A stretch of 7,914 bases of DNA from Planctomycetota bacterium (GTDB lineage Bacteria; Planctomycetota; UBA8108): the NCBI GenBank assembly GCA_022451445.1, contig JAKUSY010000132.1, positions 1-7,914 on the forward strand, read 5' to 3'. Both the position numbers and the translations under genes were made by a program. The notes under the pieces are model-generated. The model was not told the origin of the DNA. It ran no database searches and was given only the letters and a program-made list of their open reading frames with translations. Of the stretch, positions 6,454 through 7,914 are shown in pieces (position 1 is the first letter of the stretch; every line of letters starts with the position of its first letter).

Positions 6454-7673
6454 TGCCCCACAAGACGTTCGTCACCCATCTCGAGTGCAGCTACAGCGGC
6501 GAGACCTATGAGGCGGATCGCATCCACGGCCTGTCGCGTGAGGGAAAGCCCCTGCTGGTTCGTTACGATCTCGATGCCCTGGGCGCCGAGCTTGACAGGG
6601 AGACGTTGTCGGCCAGGAGCGGTGGCCTCTGGAAGTACCTCGAGTTTCTGCCGGTGCGTCGCGGCGAAAACATTATCTCCCTGGGCGAGGAGCTGACGCC
6701 GCTGGTGGCTCTGCCGGACCTGCAGGCCGGCCCGGGCCGCCTGTTGGTCAAGGATGAGGGACGTCTTCCGACGGGCTCCTTCAAGGCCCGGGGACTTGCC
6801 CTGGCGGTTTCCATGGCGAAGGAGCTCGGGATCAGGAGCGTGGCGATGCCGACCAACGGCAACGCCGGGGCAGCGCTGGCGGCTTATGCCAGCCGCGCCA
6901 GGATCGAGTCCTGGGTTTTCTGTCCGGATGACACGCCCGAGATCAACGTGCGGGAGACCGCCCTGCAGGGGGCGAAGGTATGGAGGGTCAACGGGCTCAT
7001 CAACGATTGCGGGCGGCTGGTGGAGGAGGGTCGGGAGACGATGGGGTGGTTTGACTTTTCCACCTTGAAGGAACCCTATCGCATAGAAGGTAAGAAGACG
7101 ATGGGGCTCGAGCTCGCCGAGCAGCTGGGCTGGGAACTTCCCGATGTCATTCTCTACCCCACAGGAGGCGGAACCGGCCTGATTGGCATGTGGAAAGCTT
7201 TCGCAGAGTTGCGGGAGCTCGGCTGGGTCAGCGCGAAGCTGCCACGCATGGTCGCTGTGCAATCCACCGGCTGCGCTCCGATGGTGCGCGCCTTTGAGGC
7301 GGGCCTTGAGCATGCCGAGCCCTGGGAGGGCGCGGCTACCGTCGCCGCGGGAATCCGGGTGCCTGGTGCGGTGGGCGATTTTCTTATCCTGCGGGCCGTG
7401 CGCGAGAGCGGGGGATTCGCCGTGGCGGTAAGCGATGAGAGCATCCTTGCCGCCCGTGACCGGGCAGCCTCGGAATCCGGGTTTCTGATGTGTCCGGAGG
7501 GGGCCGCGACCCTCGCTGCCTATCTGCAGGAGGTGGGGGGCGGCCGGATCCGACCGGATGAGTCGGCAGTTCTATTCAATTGCGCCACCGGCTTGAAATA
7601 TCCGATGCCCGGTGCCGAAGCGCGTCTTGACTGCAAGGTGCCGCTCGATATCGATGCCCTGCAGCAGGCCTGA
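6453..7673 (+). CDS. thrC: Threonine synthase-like PLP enzyme
   Basis: This 406-residue enzyme most likely makes threonine from O-phosphohomoserine in the cytoplasm using pyridoxal phosphate. The PLP lysine is K111 in PTGSFKARG. PTNGNAGAA at 133-141 and the glycine-rich phosphate-binding loop PTGGGTGL at 236-243 are typical, and the C-terminus has FNCATGLKYP. Length and order fit the bacterial threonine synthase family. The N-terminus (LECSYSGETY ... GKPLLVRYDL) matches the family's zinc-ribbon region, but most of the expected cysteines are missing. The start ATG shares one base with the sulfatase stop (TGATG) and has only a weak ribosome site, so translation is probably coupled. An amino-acid biosynthesis gene behind an exported sulfatase is an unusual pairing. 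A related PLP lyase such as threonine dehydratase is less likely given the N-terminal region. Confidence 0.86.
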   Translation: MPHKTFVTHLECSYSGETYEADRIHGLSREGKPLLVRYDLDALGAELDRETLSARSGGLWKYLEFLPVRRGENIISLGEELTPLVALPDLQAGPGRLLVKDEGRLPTGSFKARGLALAVSMAKELGIRSVAMPTNGNAGAALAAYASRARIESWVFCPDDTPEINVRETALQGAKVWRVNGLINDCGRLVEEGRETMGWFDFSTLKEPYRIEGKKTMGLELAEQLGWELPDVILYPTGGGTGLIGMWKAFAELRELGWVSAKLPRMVAVQSTGCAPMVRAFEAGLEHAEPWEGAATVAAGIRVPGAVGDFLILRAVRESGGFAVAVSDESILAARDRAASESGFLMCPEGAATLAAYLQEVGGGRIRPDESAVLFNCATGLKYPMPGAEARLDCKVPLDIDALQQA

Positions 7674-7737
7674 GGGTCCACGCAAGGATACGTCTCCCAG
7701 AACCCCGGAAGGCTACTCCTTGGATTGGTGTGGTGGT

Positions 7738-7783
7738 GGGCCGATGGGGGGGGTATCGTGCTGCCTCGGCCTGAAGGTTTTTT
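7738..7783 (+). terminator. Possible terminator after thrC
   Basis: GGCCGA at 7739-7744 pairs with TCGGCC at 7766-7771, with a G.T wobble adding one pair at the base. The loop is about 21 bases, and six Ts follow at 7778-7783 after a five-base gap. The long loop and gap make it weaker than the terminator at 4238. It ends about ten bases before the ribosome site of the next gene. Confidence 0.4.
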
Positions 7784-7805
7784 CCCGGCAATGGAGGTTT
7801 CCCCA

Positions 7806-7914
7806 GTGAGGGTTTTTTTCGCTGCGGCGGTTTGTTTCGGCGTCCTGTTTCCCATGGAGGAACTCGCGGCGCGCCTGCCGAACATACTCCTGATCATCTC
7901 TGACGATCAGTCGT
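7806..7914 (+). CDS. Second exported sulfatase, 3'-partial
   Basis: The first 36 residues of a sulfatase are visible before the window ends. GTG at 7806 is preceded eight bases upstream by GGAGG (7793-7797). It begins a signal peptide (MRVFFAAAVCFGVLFP) with likely cleavage near ELAA. LPNILLIISDDQS then matches the first beta-strand of sulfatases, with D33-D34 as metal ligands. An in-frame ATG at 7791 is an alternative start but overlaps the ribosome site. The CxPxR motif lies beyond the window, so activity and subfamily cannot be judged. Confidence 0.8.
   Translation, partial: MRVFFAAAVCFGVLFPMEELAARLPNILLIISDDQS

Noticed and set aside
6384..7313. Minus-strand frame opposite thrC
   Set aside because: It is antisense to a well-supported PLP enzyme gene and has no recognisable content.

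Overview
The window looks like bacterial chromosome from the Planctomycetota or a related PVC-group lineage. This is inferred from gene content, not from a marker gene. The pointers are a plastocyanin fused to a PVC-type c-heme domain, a secreted protein joining a dockerin-like EF-hand pair to a SUMF1/FGE-like domain, and two exported sulfatases. All supported genes lie on the + strand. Most of the window is GC-rich; the stretch from about 2700 to 4000 is visibly richer in A/T.

Layout: (1) 2-1546 is the 3' part of a gene for a periplasmic copper- and heme-binding redox protein. (2) 1641-2696 encodes a secreted dockerin-like/SUMF1 protein that lacks one of the two catalytic cysteines of genuine formylglycine-generating enzyme. 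(3) 2697-3557 has no credible gene. Its last ~230 bases hold a run of hairpins ending in a terminator-like stem and nine Ts, directly before the Shine-Dalgarno of a small gene. (4) 3558-3800 and 3968-4204 encode two paralogous small membrane proteins of 80 and 78 residues that I do not recognise. They are about half identical and each is preceded by a hairpin and T-run. A strong intrinsic terminator at 4238-4275 closes this unit. (5) A promoter-like site at 4323-4350 precedes a sulfatase gene (4399-6453), whose stop codon overlaps the start of a threonine synthase-like gene (6453-7673). (6) A second sulfatase gene begins at 7806 and runs off the window.

The sulfatase and redox genes fit a marine or polysaccharide-degrading planctomycete lifestyle. 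The sulfatase carries the CxPxR motif that an FGE would mature, but the SUMF1 protein here is unlikely to be that enzyme. The part most likely to be undescribed is the pair of small two-helix membrane proteins with their hairpin/T-run leaders.
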